Shown here piece by piece: positions 8,075 through 16,306 of a stretch of 64,000 bases of DNA (positions within the stretch are counted from its first letter, which is position 1; each line of letters begins with the position of its first letter). Under the pieces are notes generated by a model. It did no database searches, had not been told where the DNA came from, and saw nothing but the letters and a program-made list of their open reading frames with translations. The position numbers and the translations under genes are program-made. Source of the DNA: WHSV01 sp050694055 (GTDB lineage: Bacteria > Actinomycetota > CADDZG01 > WHSQ01); NCBI GenBank assembly GCA_050694055.1, contig JBOGWX010000161.1, positions 1 to 64,000 of the forward strand, read 5' to 3'.

Positions 8075-9418
8075 TCACGCTACTCCGAACATCACGAGCG
8101 CGGTAACGAGGCACGTCACTCCCAAGAGGTCCATCCCGCTGGTAACGATGGGAATGGTGTGGTTGTCGGGGTCGAAGCCGAAGCGGTAGGTCGCGACCGC
8201 GGCGTAGTAGCCGATGACCGCTGCGATCGCGGTCGCGAGGACGCCTCCGACCATGACGACTCCGAGGAAGGTGAGCGCCCCCGGATAGGCGGCCCCCGTC
8301 GCCGCGGCGACGCCGAGAGTCGTAACGGCGGAGATCAGGTACACGATCAGTCCGAGGGCGAGCACGATGGTGCCGTCGAGCAGAGCCACCGCGCTCGGCT
8401 TCGCGGTTGGCGTAACCGCGCCGAGATGCAGCTTCGAGCCCAGGCGTGCAGCAAGGATGGCTCCCAGAGCCCCGGTGTTCTCCAGAAACCCGGGGATGAT
8501 GATCAGGAACGCCGGGAGCGGGGTGAAGACCTCGTCCATGCGCGGCTGAACCACCGTCCCGGCCAAGACGTCGAGAACGATGGCAAGGCACAGGACGGGA
8601 AACGCCTCGCGCACGATGCGCTGCGCGACCGCCTGGGCGCTGGTCCACCCCCGATAGAGCGCGAACGCGCCCGCCGCGAGCGCGAGCCCCCCGACCACCG
8701 GCGTGAAGATGTCGATCTTGGCGAGAAATGTGGCGAGGAAGAGGCACGGCAGGGTGACCACGTCTCCGATCGCCGTGATCAGCGGCGCACCCACCGCATC
8801 GAGGTCCCAGTCTTTCCTGAAGGACCGGACCGACAGATAGATGGTGACGGCCAGCACGACGACCGAAGAAAGCAGACCCCCCACGAGCGAGATCACGATG
8901 AAGTCCCACACCGAGACCGTGTCGACTCCGAGCAGTCCCGCCATCGCCCGGGCCAGCAGGCCCATCGCGACCGAGGTTCCCACCGTCAGCAGGATCGAGG
9001 CATAGACGTTTTGGTACAGAATGCCCGCCTTGTCCTTGGAGACCTCGAACAAGCCGGAGACAATGGCAGTTCCGAGCCGGGCGGCCAACGCCCCGAAGAT
9101 GTTGCCCCGCATCCCGATCGATACCGGAATCAGGACGAACAACCCTTCGATCACCCCGATCCGGCCGCTCATCCCCACCAGCGTGAGCCCCGCAACGAGT
9201 GAGGTCAGCGACGCAATCGTGACGGCGATGAATCCCTGGCTCATCGTGCGGCGCTCGGACGACCAGTAGTCAACGACTTGACGTGCGGGGTCGGCGACCC
9301 TTCTCCCCGTCCCCCGGACGGCTCGGGCCGGAACCCCCACGAGAGCGCGAATGGCCAGACCGACCCGCTCGACCACAGGTCGAAACCGGTCGCGCGCCGC
9401 TTTTCGTGAATCGTTCAT
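8075..9418 (-). CDS. MgtE/SLC41-type divalent cation transporter, two fused membrane domains
   Basis: 447 residues. After a basic N-terminal segment, two MgtE-like membrane halves follow one another: the first contains IPVSIGMRGNIFGALAARLG, the second IIPGFLENTGALGAILAARLG. Each has the Asn/Gly-rich pore motif followed by about five helices. The CBS and MgtE_N cytosolic domains of ordinary MgtE are missing; their role seems to be taken by the downstream PhoU/TrkA_C protein. Mg2+ is the likely substrate, but other divalent ions are possible. The start ATG at 9418 has only a distant GGAG. Confidence 0.8.
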   Translation of the reverse strand: MNDSRKAARDRFRPVVERVGLAIRALVGVPARAVRGTGRRVADPARQVVDYWSSERRTMSQGFIAVTIASLTSLVAGLTLVGMSGRIGVIEGLFVLIPVSIGMRGNIFGALAARLGTAIVSGLFEVSKDKAGILYQNVYASILLTVGTSVAMGLLARAMAGLLGVDTVSVWDFIVISLVGGLLSSVVVLAVTIYLSVRSFRKDWDLDAVGAPLITAIGDVVTLPCLFLATFLAKIDIFTPVVGGLALAAGAFALYRGWTSAQAVAQRIVREAFPVLCLAIVLDVLAGTVVQPRMDEVFTPLPAFLIIIPGFLENTGALGAILAARLGSKLHLGAVTPTAKPSAVALLDGTIVLALGLIVYLISAVTTLGVAAATGAAYPGALTFLGVVMVGGVLATAIAAVIGYYAAVATYRFGFDPDNHTIPIVTSGMDLLGVTCLVTALVMFGVA

Positions 9419-9587
9419 GAAATCCGGGAACTCCAAACCGCTGAGGAGCGTTGGCACGAATAACAAGTGTCAGCCGGTTCATTGCCCGCAATGTCCTCTA
9501 ACAGAACTCGACTGGTGATCGCCTCGACGATCGCTCGGGGCCGAGAGGCGGGAGGAGGCAGAGCGAGCCGGAGCGAGAGGAGCCTCG

Positions 9588-9791
9588 ATGCCCAACCAAC
9601 AATCGATCCGAGGCCAGAGTCCGAAGGGACTCCCGCGCGCTTCTCAGCGCAAGCCCGAGGGGCGTGTCTGTGGGGAGCCGGGGTGCGAGACGCGCTTGTC
9701 CACCTATAACCGTCGCGAGAAGTGCTGGGCGCACGCCGAGATGAAGGTGCCTCGCTTGCGAGGCCGCAAGCCGGCAGCCGGCTCTGCCTGA
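9588..9791 (+). CDS. Small Cys/His-rich, probably zinc-binding protein
   Basis: 67 residues, AGGAG five bases before the ATG. The core RVCGEPGCETRLSTYN followed by KCWAHAEMKVPR gives Cys-x4-Cys ... Cys-x2-His, a plausible single zinc site, flanked by very basic termini. This suggests nucleic-acid or ribosome contact, but no function is known. It stands alone between the transporter pair (minus strand) and the next plus-strand block. Confidence 0.6.
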   Translation: MPNQQSIRGQSPKGLPRASQRKPEGRVCGEPGCETRLSTYNRREKCWAHAEMKVPRLRGRKPAAGSA

Positions 9792-9929
9792 GGCCACCGG
9801 CACGCTCGCATGCCGCTCCCGCCGGAACGATAGTCGTCGATCGAGCAAAGGCACAATCCGCCTCGCGCCGTAGCGCGGCGGGATATCCTGTCGCCGTTGC
9901 ATCGACTACACGGTTACGGAGGCGCTTGA

Positions 9930-10304
9930 ATGCGTGCACGGCTTGCCATTTTGATCGCTCTCGTGGCGACGATTTCCAGTGTGGCCGCGTTCGCCTCCCC
10001 GGCCCCCGCATCCGAGCTCACGCTGGCGCAGGAAACGGATGGGGGGGACGAGGATTCCGAGACCGGCGGGCCGGAGACAGAGGGTGGTTCCGAGGATTCC
10101 GAGACCGAGGGAACGACCCAGCAGGGCGGTACCGAAGATGAGGAAGGCGAGAGCCCCGAGGAGGGCGAGGCGGCCGCCGAGACGGGTCCGCCGTGGACCT
10201 ATCAGATGGCGCGCATCGCACTCGTTCTGCTCGTCCTCACGCTCGCTGGGGTCGCATTCGCCTACTACCGCTTCGTTGCCACCCGGAGGCGCGAGGGCTT
10301 CTAA
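9930..10304 (+). CDS. Exported protein with acidic linker and C-terminal membrane anchor
   Basis: 124 residues: signal peptide (MRARLAILIALVATISSVAAF), a roughly 55-residue Glu/Asp/Gly/Thr-rich low-complexity stretch, then one transmembrane helix (ALVLLVLTLAGVAFAYY) and a basic cytosolic tail (RRREGF). GGAGG precedes the ATG by seven bases. No domain is recognised. It ends 12 bases before the DUF2342 gene and is probably co-transcribed with it and tilS. Confidence 0.65.
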   Translation: MRARLAILIALVATISSVAAFASPAPASELTLAQETDGGDEDSETGGPETEGGSEDSETEGTTQQGGTEDEEGESPEEGEAAAETGPPWTYQMARIALVLLVLTLAGVAFAYYRFVATRRREGF

Positions 10305-10316
10305 GCTCTCTTCTCA

Positions 10317-11408
10317 GTGGCACGGCTCGTCGAACCCGCAATCGCATCTGCCGTCGCGCGCCGGGTGGCGGGCACGAGCGGCCTCGATCACTCCTACTTG
10401 CTCGACCGTCTGAGGGCGGACCTGGGCGAGGCAGTGCCGCAGGCGGAGAAACTCGTGGCGGAGGCGAGCGGCATCCCGGCACCTCCGCCGGTGGAGTGGG
10501 GCCTCATCGACCGCGCCACTTGGGCCGAGGCGAACATCTCGAGCATGACCGCGCTGCTCAATCCCATCGCCGACAAGATCGGCGACCGGCTCGAGAGGCT
10601 ACCTCTTGCGGCCAAGACGGCGCAGCGGGCAGTGGTTTCGGTCGAGGTCGGAGTACTCCTGGGCTACGTGTCCCGGCGCGTGCTCGGCCAGTACGACCTG
10701 CTCGTTCCCGAGGACGACGGCTCGCCCGAGGCCAGGCGTCGTCGCAAGGCCCTGCCTGCGGGGGGAGCGGCCCTCTATTTCGTCGGCCCCAACCTGATCG
10801 AAACCGAACGGCGGCACGGTTTCGTGCCGCGCGATTTCGCCATGTGGGTAGCCTTGCACGAAGTGACGCACCGCTTTCAGTTCGAGGGGGTGCCATGGCT
10901 TCGCTCGCACTTCCTCGATCTCGTAAAACGCTACGTCGACAGGGTCGACATCGACGCGAAGGGTCTTGCCAAACGCCTACGGGTTGCAGCCCGGCGCCTC
11001 GCGTCAAAGGGCGTTCCTCCCGAGGAGCGATCGCCGATGTATCTCCTGGCCACCGAGGAACAGCGCGTGGTGCTCGACGAGATCCAGGCTCTGATGGCGG
11101 TCGTCGAGGGGCACGGCAACTACGTCATGGACTCCGTCGGCGAAAGCGTCATTCCCTCGATGCGACGGATGCGGTTCGTGTTCGAAAAACGTCGTGAGCA
11201 GGTCAACTTGGTGCAGAGGGTCATCTCGTCGACGCTGGGCCTCGAGATGAAGCTCAAGCAGTACGAATTGGGTCAGGCGTTCTGCGAGGCCGCAGTGCGC
11301 GCGGCCGGCCCGGAGGTGCTCGCGCGGCTGTGGGACGGGCCCGAGCAGTTCCCGACCCTCGCCGAGCTCAAGTCGCCCGAGCTATGGCTCGGTCGCGTGG
11401 CCGCCTAG
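10317..11408 (+). CDS. Zinc-dependent metalloprotease-like DUF2342 protein
   Basis: 363 residues from a GTG start. The active-site motif HEVTH (His181, Glu182, His185) lies in VALHEVTHRFQFEG, with a later VVEGHGNYVMD segment characteristic of DUF2342, sometimes annotated as a coenzyme F420 biosynthesis-associated protein. There is no signal peptide, so it is predicted cytosolic. The neighbourhood directly upstream of tilS and hpt is the standard actinobacterial one. The catalytic fold is inferred from the motif; a physiological substrate is not known. Confidence 0.8.
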   Translation: MARLVEPAIASAVARRVAGTSGLDHSYLLDRLRADLGEAVPQAEKLVAEASGIPAPPPVEWGLIDRATWAEANISSMTALLNPIADKIGDRLERLPLAAKTAQRAVVSVEVGVLLGYVSRRVLGQYDLLVPEDDGSPEARRRRKALPAGGAALYFVGPNLIETERRHGFVPRDFAMWVALHEVTHRFQFEGVPWLRSHFLDLVKRYVDRVDIDAKGLAKRLRVAARRLASKGVPPEERSPMYLLATEEQRVVLDEIQALMAVVEGHGNYVMDSVGESVIPSMRRMRFVFEKRREQVNLVQRVISSTLGLEMKLKQYELGQAFCEAAVRAAGPEVLARLWDGPEQFPTLAELKSPELWLGRVAA

Positions 11409-11415
11409 CCGGGAC

Positions 11416-12429
11416 GTGGACAGGGCATACGGCGGCCCGGGCTTCGATGTCGTCGAGCGCGCCGTCAAGACCATCGATCGCTATTCGATGCTGTCCGAGG
11501 GCGAGGTCGTGGTCGTGGCGGTTTCGGGGGGGCCGGACTCGACCTGTCTGCTGGACGTGCTCCACCGGTTGTCGAGCCAGCGCCGGTGGGACCTGCACGT
11601 AGCCCACGTCGACCACGGGCTGAGCGACCGCTCGGAGCCGATCGCTGCGCGGGTCTCCTCAGGCGCCGCCGCCGCCGGCTTCGAGGTACACCTGATCCGG
11701 GCTCCGGAACTCGCCGGGTCGAACCTCCACGCCCGGGCCCGGGACTTTCGCTACGCCTTCTTCGAGACCGTGGCCCGGGAGGTCGGGGCCGGGGCGATCG
11801 CAACAGGCCACACGCTCGACGATCGGGTCGAGACCACGCTGGCGCGGCTGGTGCACGGAGCGGGAACCGAGGGCCTGGCGGGGATCCCACCGCTGATGTC
11901 GGCGCCACCGGCTCCCGCTCGCATCCGCCCCCTCATCGAACTTCGCCGCGGCGCCGCTCGGGCCTATTGCGAAGAGGTGGGACTCGACTTTGACGATGAT
12001 CCCGCCAATACCGATGACCGCTTCGAACGAGCGGCCGTCCGTTCGACGCTGCTTGCGCCCATCGAGCAGCGCTGGGGTGAGGGTGCGATTGAAGCCATGG
12101 CGACCACGGCGGAGAGACTGCGCGATGATGCCGACGCCCTCGAGGCCCTGGCCGGCACCATCTACCAAGAACTTGCCCAAGGTGAGGGCGGGGAGGTCCG
12201 TTTCGAGCGCTCGGGGCTGAACCCCCTGCCGCGCGCGCTTCGACGCCGTCTGCTCGAACGAGCCGTCGGTCGGGTGCGGGATCGCTCGGGCGGAATCCAA
12301 CCGGCGCTCGATGCGCTGGAGAGCGGCGACGACGGCAAGCGCCACTTCGACGTCGCGACGGGAATCACGATCGAGGTAACGCGTCAGGAGGTCGTCGTGC
12401 GGCGACCGCACGAGGCAGAACAAGCATAG
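11416..12429 (+). CDS. tilS: tRNA(Ile)-lysidine synthetase TilS
   Basis: 337 residues from GTG. The PP-loop ATPase motif SGGPDS is at 37-42, followed by HVDHGL and ATGHTLDDRVETTLARL, all diagnostic of TilS. The enzyme attaches lysine to C34 of tRNA-Ile(CAU) so that it reads AUA; it is cytosolic and essential. It sits between the DUF2342 gene and hpt, as in most actinobacteria. The C-terminal region is short and diverged. Confidence 0.92.
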   Translation: MDRAYGGPGFDVVERAVKTIDRYSMLSEGEVVVVAVSGGPDSTCLLDVLHRLSSQRRWDLHVAHVDHGLSDRSEPIAARVSSGAAAAGFEVHLIRAPELAGSNLHARARDFRYAFFETVAREVGAGAIATGHTLDDRVETTLARLVHGAGTEGLAGIPPLMSAPPAPARIRPLIELRRGAARAYCEEVGLDFDDDPANTDDRFERAAVRSTLLAPIEQRWGEGAIEAMATTAERLRDDADALEALAGTIYQELAQGEGGEVRFERSGLNPLPRALRRRLLERAVGRVRDRSGGIQPALDALESGDDGKRHFDVATGITIEVTRQEVVVRRPHEAEQA

Positions 12430-12478
12430 GATGCCGCCGAGCGACGGTCGCATGGTGGCAGTGAAGGGGGGACCCAGG

Positions 12479-13042
12479 TTGCGTTCGACCGAAATGCACG
12501 AGGACATCGAAGAAGTCCTCATCACCGCGGACGAGATCCAAGCGAAGATCGCCGGGCTGGCCAAGCAGATCACCGACGACTACCGCGATAAGGACCTGCT
12601 GCTCATCGGCGTCCTCAAGGGTGCGTTCGTGTTCATGTCGGACCTCGCCCGCTCGATTCAGCTTCCGGTCGAGTTCGACTTCATGGCGGTGTCGAGCTAC
12701 GGCTCGTCTACGAAGTCGTCGGGCGTGGTGCGAATCCTCAAGGACCTCGACTACGAGATCACGGGGCGACACGTATTGCTCGTCGAGGACATCATCGATT
12801 CGGGACTAACCATCAACTACCTTCTTCGCTATCTCGAGGCGCGTGGTCCGGCGAGCCTCGAGATCTGCTCGCTGTTCTGGAAGAAGGGCGAACAGGCGGT
12901 TCCGCTGGACGTGCGCTACCCAGGGTTTGAGATCCCGCCGGTGTTTATCGTCGGCTATGGACTGGATTTCGCCGAGAAGTACAGGAATCTTCCCTACATC
13001 GGTGTTCTCAAGCCGGCTGCCTATGAGGCCGATTCTGTCTAG
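12479..13042 (+). CDS. hpt: Hypoxanthine phosphoribosyltransferase
   Basis: 187 residues if the TTG at 12479 is used: GGGGGG lies about seven bases before it. An ATG at 12431 next to the tilS stop would add 16 residues unlike the family. The PRPP-binding signature VLLVEDIIDSGLT and the SSYGSSTKSSG loop are present, and the end IGVLKPAAY matches family members. It salvages hypoxanthine/guanine to IMP/GMP in the cytosol. The gene immediately precedes ftsH. Confidence 0.9.
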   Translation: MRSTEMHEDIEEVLITADEIQAKIAGLAKQITDDYRDKDLLLIGVLKGAFVFMSDLARSIQLPVEFDFMAVSSYGSSTKSSGVVRILKDLDYEITGRHVLLVEDIIDSGLTINYLLRYLEARGPASLEICSLFWKKGEQAVPLDVRYPGFEIPPVFIVGYGLDFAEKYRNLPYIGVLKPAAYEADSV

Positions 13043-13169
13043 AGGGAGTCCCACAGGGTTGGAGGAGCCAGGGAGGCGCCGTCGACGGTGCCGGAAACCC
13101 GCAAGACGGAGGCTCTTACCGATACGAGGCTGGTAGGTTTTCCAGAGCAGCGATCGCGAAGGAAAATAC

Positions 13170-15119
13170 ATGAACCGAATTTTCAGATCGGCCATCTTCT
13201 ATCTCGTCCTGATCATCGCGGTGGTCTGGGTCATCAACGCCTACCGCTCGAACGCCGAGGGACCCGAGGAGATCGCGTCGGTCAACCAATGGGTCGAGAT
13301 GGTCGAATCGGGTGAGATCGAGACGGCCGAGTTCCTGACCGTGGACGAGAAGATCATCGGCGAGCTCAGCAGCGGGCAGCAGTACGAGCTGTTCGTGCCG
13401 AAGGACACCGTCGATGACTACCAGCGGGTGGCCGTCGATAACGACGTGCCCGTTACTGCGGATCCGCAGCGTGGGTCGCCCATACTCTCGATCCTGTTCC
13501 AGTTCCTGCCTATCCTGATCATCGTCGGGTTCTTCTTCTTCCTCATGCAGCAGATGCAGGGGGGAGGCAACCGGGTCATGAGCTTCGGTAAGTCCAAGGC
13601 TCGGCTCGTGACGAAGGATCAGCCCAAGATCACCTTCGGGGACGTCGCCGGTCTGGACGAGGCTATCGAGGAGTTGCACGAGATCAAGGAGTACCTCGAG
13701 GCACCCCAGAAGTTCCAGGCCATGGGGGCCAAGATCCCCAAGGGCGTGCTGCTCTACGGGCCTCCGGGCACCGGTAAGACGCTGCTCGCGCGGGCGGTCG
13801 CCGGAGAGGCCGGCGTTCCGTTCTTCTCGATCTCCGGCTCCGACTTCGTCGAGATGTTCGTCGGCGTCGGTGCCAGCCGAGTACGCGACCTCTTCGAGCA
13901 GGCCAAAGCCAACTCGCCCTCGATCGTCTTCATGGACGAGATCGACGCGGTCGGTCGTCACCGCGGCGCCGGGCTAGGCGGCGGACACGACGAGCGGGAG
14001 CAGACCCTCAACCAGCTGCTCGTCGAGATGGACGGATTCGACATCAAGGGCGGGGTCATTTTGATCGCCGCAACGAACCGGCCCGACATCCTCGACCCCG
14101 CGCTGCTGCGCCCCGGACGGTTCGACCGTCAGATCGTCGTGGACCGTCCGGATCTGAACGGGCGAGTGGGCGTGCTCAAGGTCCACACCCGCGGAAAGCC
14201 GTTGTCGAAGGACGTCGACGTCGAGGTGCTGGCGAAGCGCACACCGGGATTCACCGGAGCCGACCTCGCCAACGTCGTCAACGAGGCGGCTCTTCTGGCG
14301 GCACGCTTCTCTCGCAACGAGATCTCGATGAACGAGTTCGAGGAGGCCATCGATCGCGTGGTCGCAGGCCCCGAGCGTCGGAGCCGCATCATCTCCGAGA
14401 AGGAGAAGAAGGTCATCGCCTATCACGAGGCCGGTCACGCGCTGGTCTCGCACGCCCTGCCCAACGCAGACCCGGTGCACAAGGTCTCGATCGTGAGCCG
14501 CGGCCGTGCGCTGGGCTACACGCTGACCCTGCCGAGCGAGGACCGTTTCCTCGTGACGCGCAGCGAGCTCGTCGACGAACTGGCCATGCTGCTCGGGGGC
14601 CGAACCGCCGAGGAGGTCGTGTTCAACGAGCCGACTACGGGCGCTTCCGACGACATTCAGCGCTGTACCCGGATCGCGAAGTCTATGGTCATGCAGTACG
14701 GCATGAGCGATCTCGGCCCCCTCGCGCTCGGCGAGACCGAAGGACAACCGTTCCTCGGCCGCGACTACGGGCACGTCAAGGACTATTCGGACACGGTTGC
14801 GGCCAAAATCGACGATGAAGTGCACCGTCTTGTCGAAGAGGCGCATGAGGAGGCGCGCGAGATCGTGGTGAAGTACCGCGACAAGCTCGACAATTTGGTC
14901 GCACGTCTCCTCGAGAAGGAGTCGGTCGAGAAGGAAGAGGTCGCCGAGATCTTCGGCGAGGTCGCGAAACAGTCTCCGGCCGACGGCACCGAACGAGCTC
15001 GCCTGCGGCGCAAGGCGCGCGAGGAGGAGGACCGTGCTGCCGCGGCCGCCCAGGATGCCGAAGACGCACGGCGACGCCTGCCCCGCCCCAGGCCGAAGCC
15101 CCGCCTAGGCGAGGCCTAA
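13170..15119 (+). CDS. ftsH: ATP-dependent zinc metalloprotease FtsH
   Basis: 649 residues. The N-terminal helix (FYLVLIIAVVWVINAY), an external domain to about residue 100 and a second helix (ILSILFQFLPILIIVGFFFF) precede the AAA+ module with Walker A GPPGTGKT (197-204), Walker B IVFMDEIDAVG and the SRH arginine region. The zinc protease motif HEAGH is at 419-423. It degrades membrane and short-lived cytosolic proteins as a membrane hexamer. The C-terminal ~40 residues are charged and low in complexity. GAAGGAA precedes the ATG. In relatives folE usually follows; here an inverted-repeat cassette intervenes. Confidence 0.97.
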   Translation: MNRIFRSAIFYLVLIIAVVWVINAYRSNAEGPEEIASVNQWVEMVESGEIETAEFLTVDEKIIGELSSGQQYELFVPKDTVDDYQRVAVDNDVPVTADPQRGSPILSILFQFLPILIIVGFFFFLMQQMQGGGNRVMSFGKSKARLVTKDQPKITFGDVAGLDEAIEELHEIKEYLEAPQKFQAMGAKIPKGVLLYGPPGTGKTLLARAVAGEAGVPFFSISGSDFVEMFVGVGASRVRDLFEQAKANSPSIVFMDEIDAVGRHRGAGLGGGHDEREQTLNQLLVEMDGFDIKGGVILIAATNRPDILDPALLRPGRFDRQIVVDRPDLNGRVGVLKVHTRGKPLSKDVDVEVLAKRTPGFTGADLANVVNEAALLAARFSRNEISMNEFEEAIDRVVAGPERRSRIISEKEKKVIAYHEAGHALVSHALPNADPVHKVSIVSRGRALGYTLTLPSEDRFLVTRSELVDELAMLLGGRTAEEVVFNEPTTGASDDIQRCTRIAKSMVMQYGMSDLGPLALGETEGQPFLGRDYGHVKDYSDTVAAKIDDEVHRLVEEAHEEAREIVVKYRDKLDNLVARLLEKESVEKEEVAEIFGEVAKQSPADGTERARLRRKAREEEDRAAAAAQDAEDARRRLPRPRPKPRLGEA

Positions 15120-15161
15120 CCCGAACCACCGGCGGGCCCCGGCCCCTGAGAGTTGGCCGGA

Positions 15162-15210
15162 CCTAACTCTCGGACCCCCAGGTGTCGCCCCACGCGCCCC
15201 TATTGGTCCA
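15162..15210. repeat. Left copy of 49-bp inverted repeat
   Basis: Begins CCTAACTCTCGGACCCCCAG and ends ATTGGTCCA; exactly reverse-complementary to the right copy. It includes the TAG stop of the enclosed gene (15200-15202). Just outside, GAGAGTT (15148-15154) can also pair with AACTCTC (15165-15171) to form a small hairpin after ftsH that may help terminate it. Confidence 0.9.
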
Positions 15211-16153
15211 AAAGCGACGGCTGACCCAGAGCGCCCCGGATCAGCCTCTCCAAATCATCCGGTCGGTTCACGAGCATGTCCCACGACACATGGATAACGA
15301 GCCAGCCGAGGGCCGCCAGTTCGCTTCGACGTTCGACATCGCCCTCCCAGTTCTGTCGCCCGAAGTGGTACTTCCTGCCGTCGCACTCGATCGCGATCTT
15401 CAGTTCGGGATAGGCAAAATCGACTCGAGCCACGACATGGCCCGCCTCGTCGCGTATCCGGACCTGACGGTCGGCAGTCGGAAGACAGCGGCGACGAAGG
15501 AACTGAAGAAACCTGCGCTCGAACGGACTCCCCGGCACCGGCTGGTGCATCTCGCCGGAGTCCAAGATCGAGCGAAGTTGACGCGTGCCCGGCCGGCCGG
15601 AGCGCCCGAGGCGATCGAGGATCTGGCGCAGCGGACGCTCGGCTATCAGGCGCCGCCGCCGAGCCTCGTCCAGGACGAGCTCGAACTTCTCGGGCTTCAT
15701 TGTCCCGGCCAGGTCGAAGATCGTGCGCAGCGGGTTCGTGATTGGCATGTCCCTCAGCCGGCGAAGATCACGATTATCGAGCGCGCCCACCCGGTGCACG
15801 ATGATCAGCTCGCTCGGGCTTTTCAGAGAGCGCATGGTCGACGACACCTCGACCGGGCCGCGCTGGTCGTCCACCAGCTCGAGCAGCGAGGCGGAAGAGA
15901 GGTGTGAAAGGGCGCCTCGACCTCGCAGCCACATAGAGGTAGCTCTGACGAACTGTGAGCGAGACTCGGGCACGCTCGAGATGCGAAAGACGCCCGGAAG
16001 CACCGGCACCAGAAACCCTGCCTTCACGCGCCGCCGGCGCGCGGTCTTGTCGAGCCCTGCGTCCTCCAGCTGTTCCCTGGAGAACAGACCTTCCGGTGGC
16101 GCCGTGATCTCGAGGCGATGGCGATCGGCTCTGGTTCTCCAACCCGGCTGCAT
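15200..16153 (-). CDS. AbiEi-type winged-helix / DUF559 nuclease-like protein
   Basis: About 317 residues from the ATG at 16153; an ATG at 16204 would add 17 atypical residues, and neither has a Shine-Dalgarno sequence. The N-terminal part (LFSREQLEDAGLDKTARRRR ... PVLPGVFRI) resembles the winged-helix domain of AbiEi antitoxins. The C-terminal ~110 residues are DUF559, a Vsr/PD-(D/E)XK-like fold: SPFERRFLQFLRRR, ARVDFAYP, IAIECDG and GDVERRSELAALGW. Such fusions are common in actinobacteria but no function is established; DNA cleavage is inferred. No toxin partner is adjacent. The stop codon lies in the left inverted repeat. Confidence 0.8.
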   Translation of the reverse strand: MQPGWRTRADRHRLEITAPPEGLFSREQLEDAGLDKTARRRRVKAGFLVPVLPGVFRISSVPESRSQFVRATSMWLRGRGALSHLSSASLLELVDDQRGPVEVSSTMRSLKSPSELIIVHRVGALDNRDLRRLRDMPITNPLRTIFDLAGTMKPEKFELVLDEARRRRLIAERPLRQILDRLGRSGRPGTRQLRSILDSGEMHQPVPGSPFERRFLQFLRRRCLPTADRQVRIRDEAGHVVARVDFAYPELKIAIECDGRKYHFGRQNWEGDVERRSELAALGWLVIHVSWDMLVNRPDDLERLIRGALGQPSLLDQ

Positions 16154-16207
16154 CGGATGAGGAGACCGGCGCCGCAGACAGTGACGCCCGTCACACCTGA
16201 GCATTTC

Positions 16208-16256
16208 TGGACCAATAGGGGCGCGTGGGGCGACACCTGGGGGTCCGAGAGTTAGG
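16208..16256. repeat. Right copy of 49-bp inverted repeat
   Basis: Starts TGGACCAATAGGGGCG and ends GAGAGTTAGG; exact reverse complement of 15162-15210. Relative to the enclosed minus-strand gene it lies directly upstream of the possible start at 16204, so it could contain or overlap the promoter. The folE start is 51 bases further on. Confidence 0.9.
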
Positions 16257-16306
16257 CGGCGGGCTCATGGGAACGATTTGGAGTTTCGGCTGTTTAGGGT
16301 GGTGTC

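Larger units (their letters stand above)
15162..16256. mobile_element. Single-gene cassette bounded by 49-bp perfect inverted repeats
   Basis: The 49 bases at 15162-15210 are the exact reverse complement of 16208-16256, with no mismatch. Between them lies only one gene, a minus-strand AbiEi/DUF559 protein, opposite in direction to the surrounding ftsH-folE block. This is the layout expected of a small mobile, homing-type or invertible unit. No transposase is inside and no convincing target duplication was found at the outer edges (GGCCGGA on the left, CGGCGGG on the right). Confidence 0.6.

Noticed and set aside
8067..8909. N-terminal extension of the PhoU/TrkA_C reading frame
   Set aside because: It is in-frame only by chance as a shadow inside mgtE; the ATG pair at 8063/8066 has AGGAG and starts the conserved sequence.
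8159..9202. 347-codon plus-strand open frame
   Set aside because: Antisense to mgtE, extremely Arg/Asp/His/Gln-rich with no recognisable motif.
10193..11197. 334-codon plus-strand open frame overlapping the DUF2342 gene
   Set aside because: Out-of-frame shadow, Arg/Gly-rich, without start signal.
15162..16256. Ordinary insertion sequence
   Set aside because: The ends are inverted repeats but the enclosed gene has no transposase features (no DDE, HUH or serine/tyrosine recombinase motifs) and no target duplication is evident.
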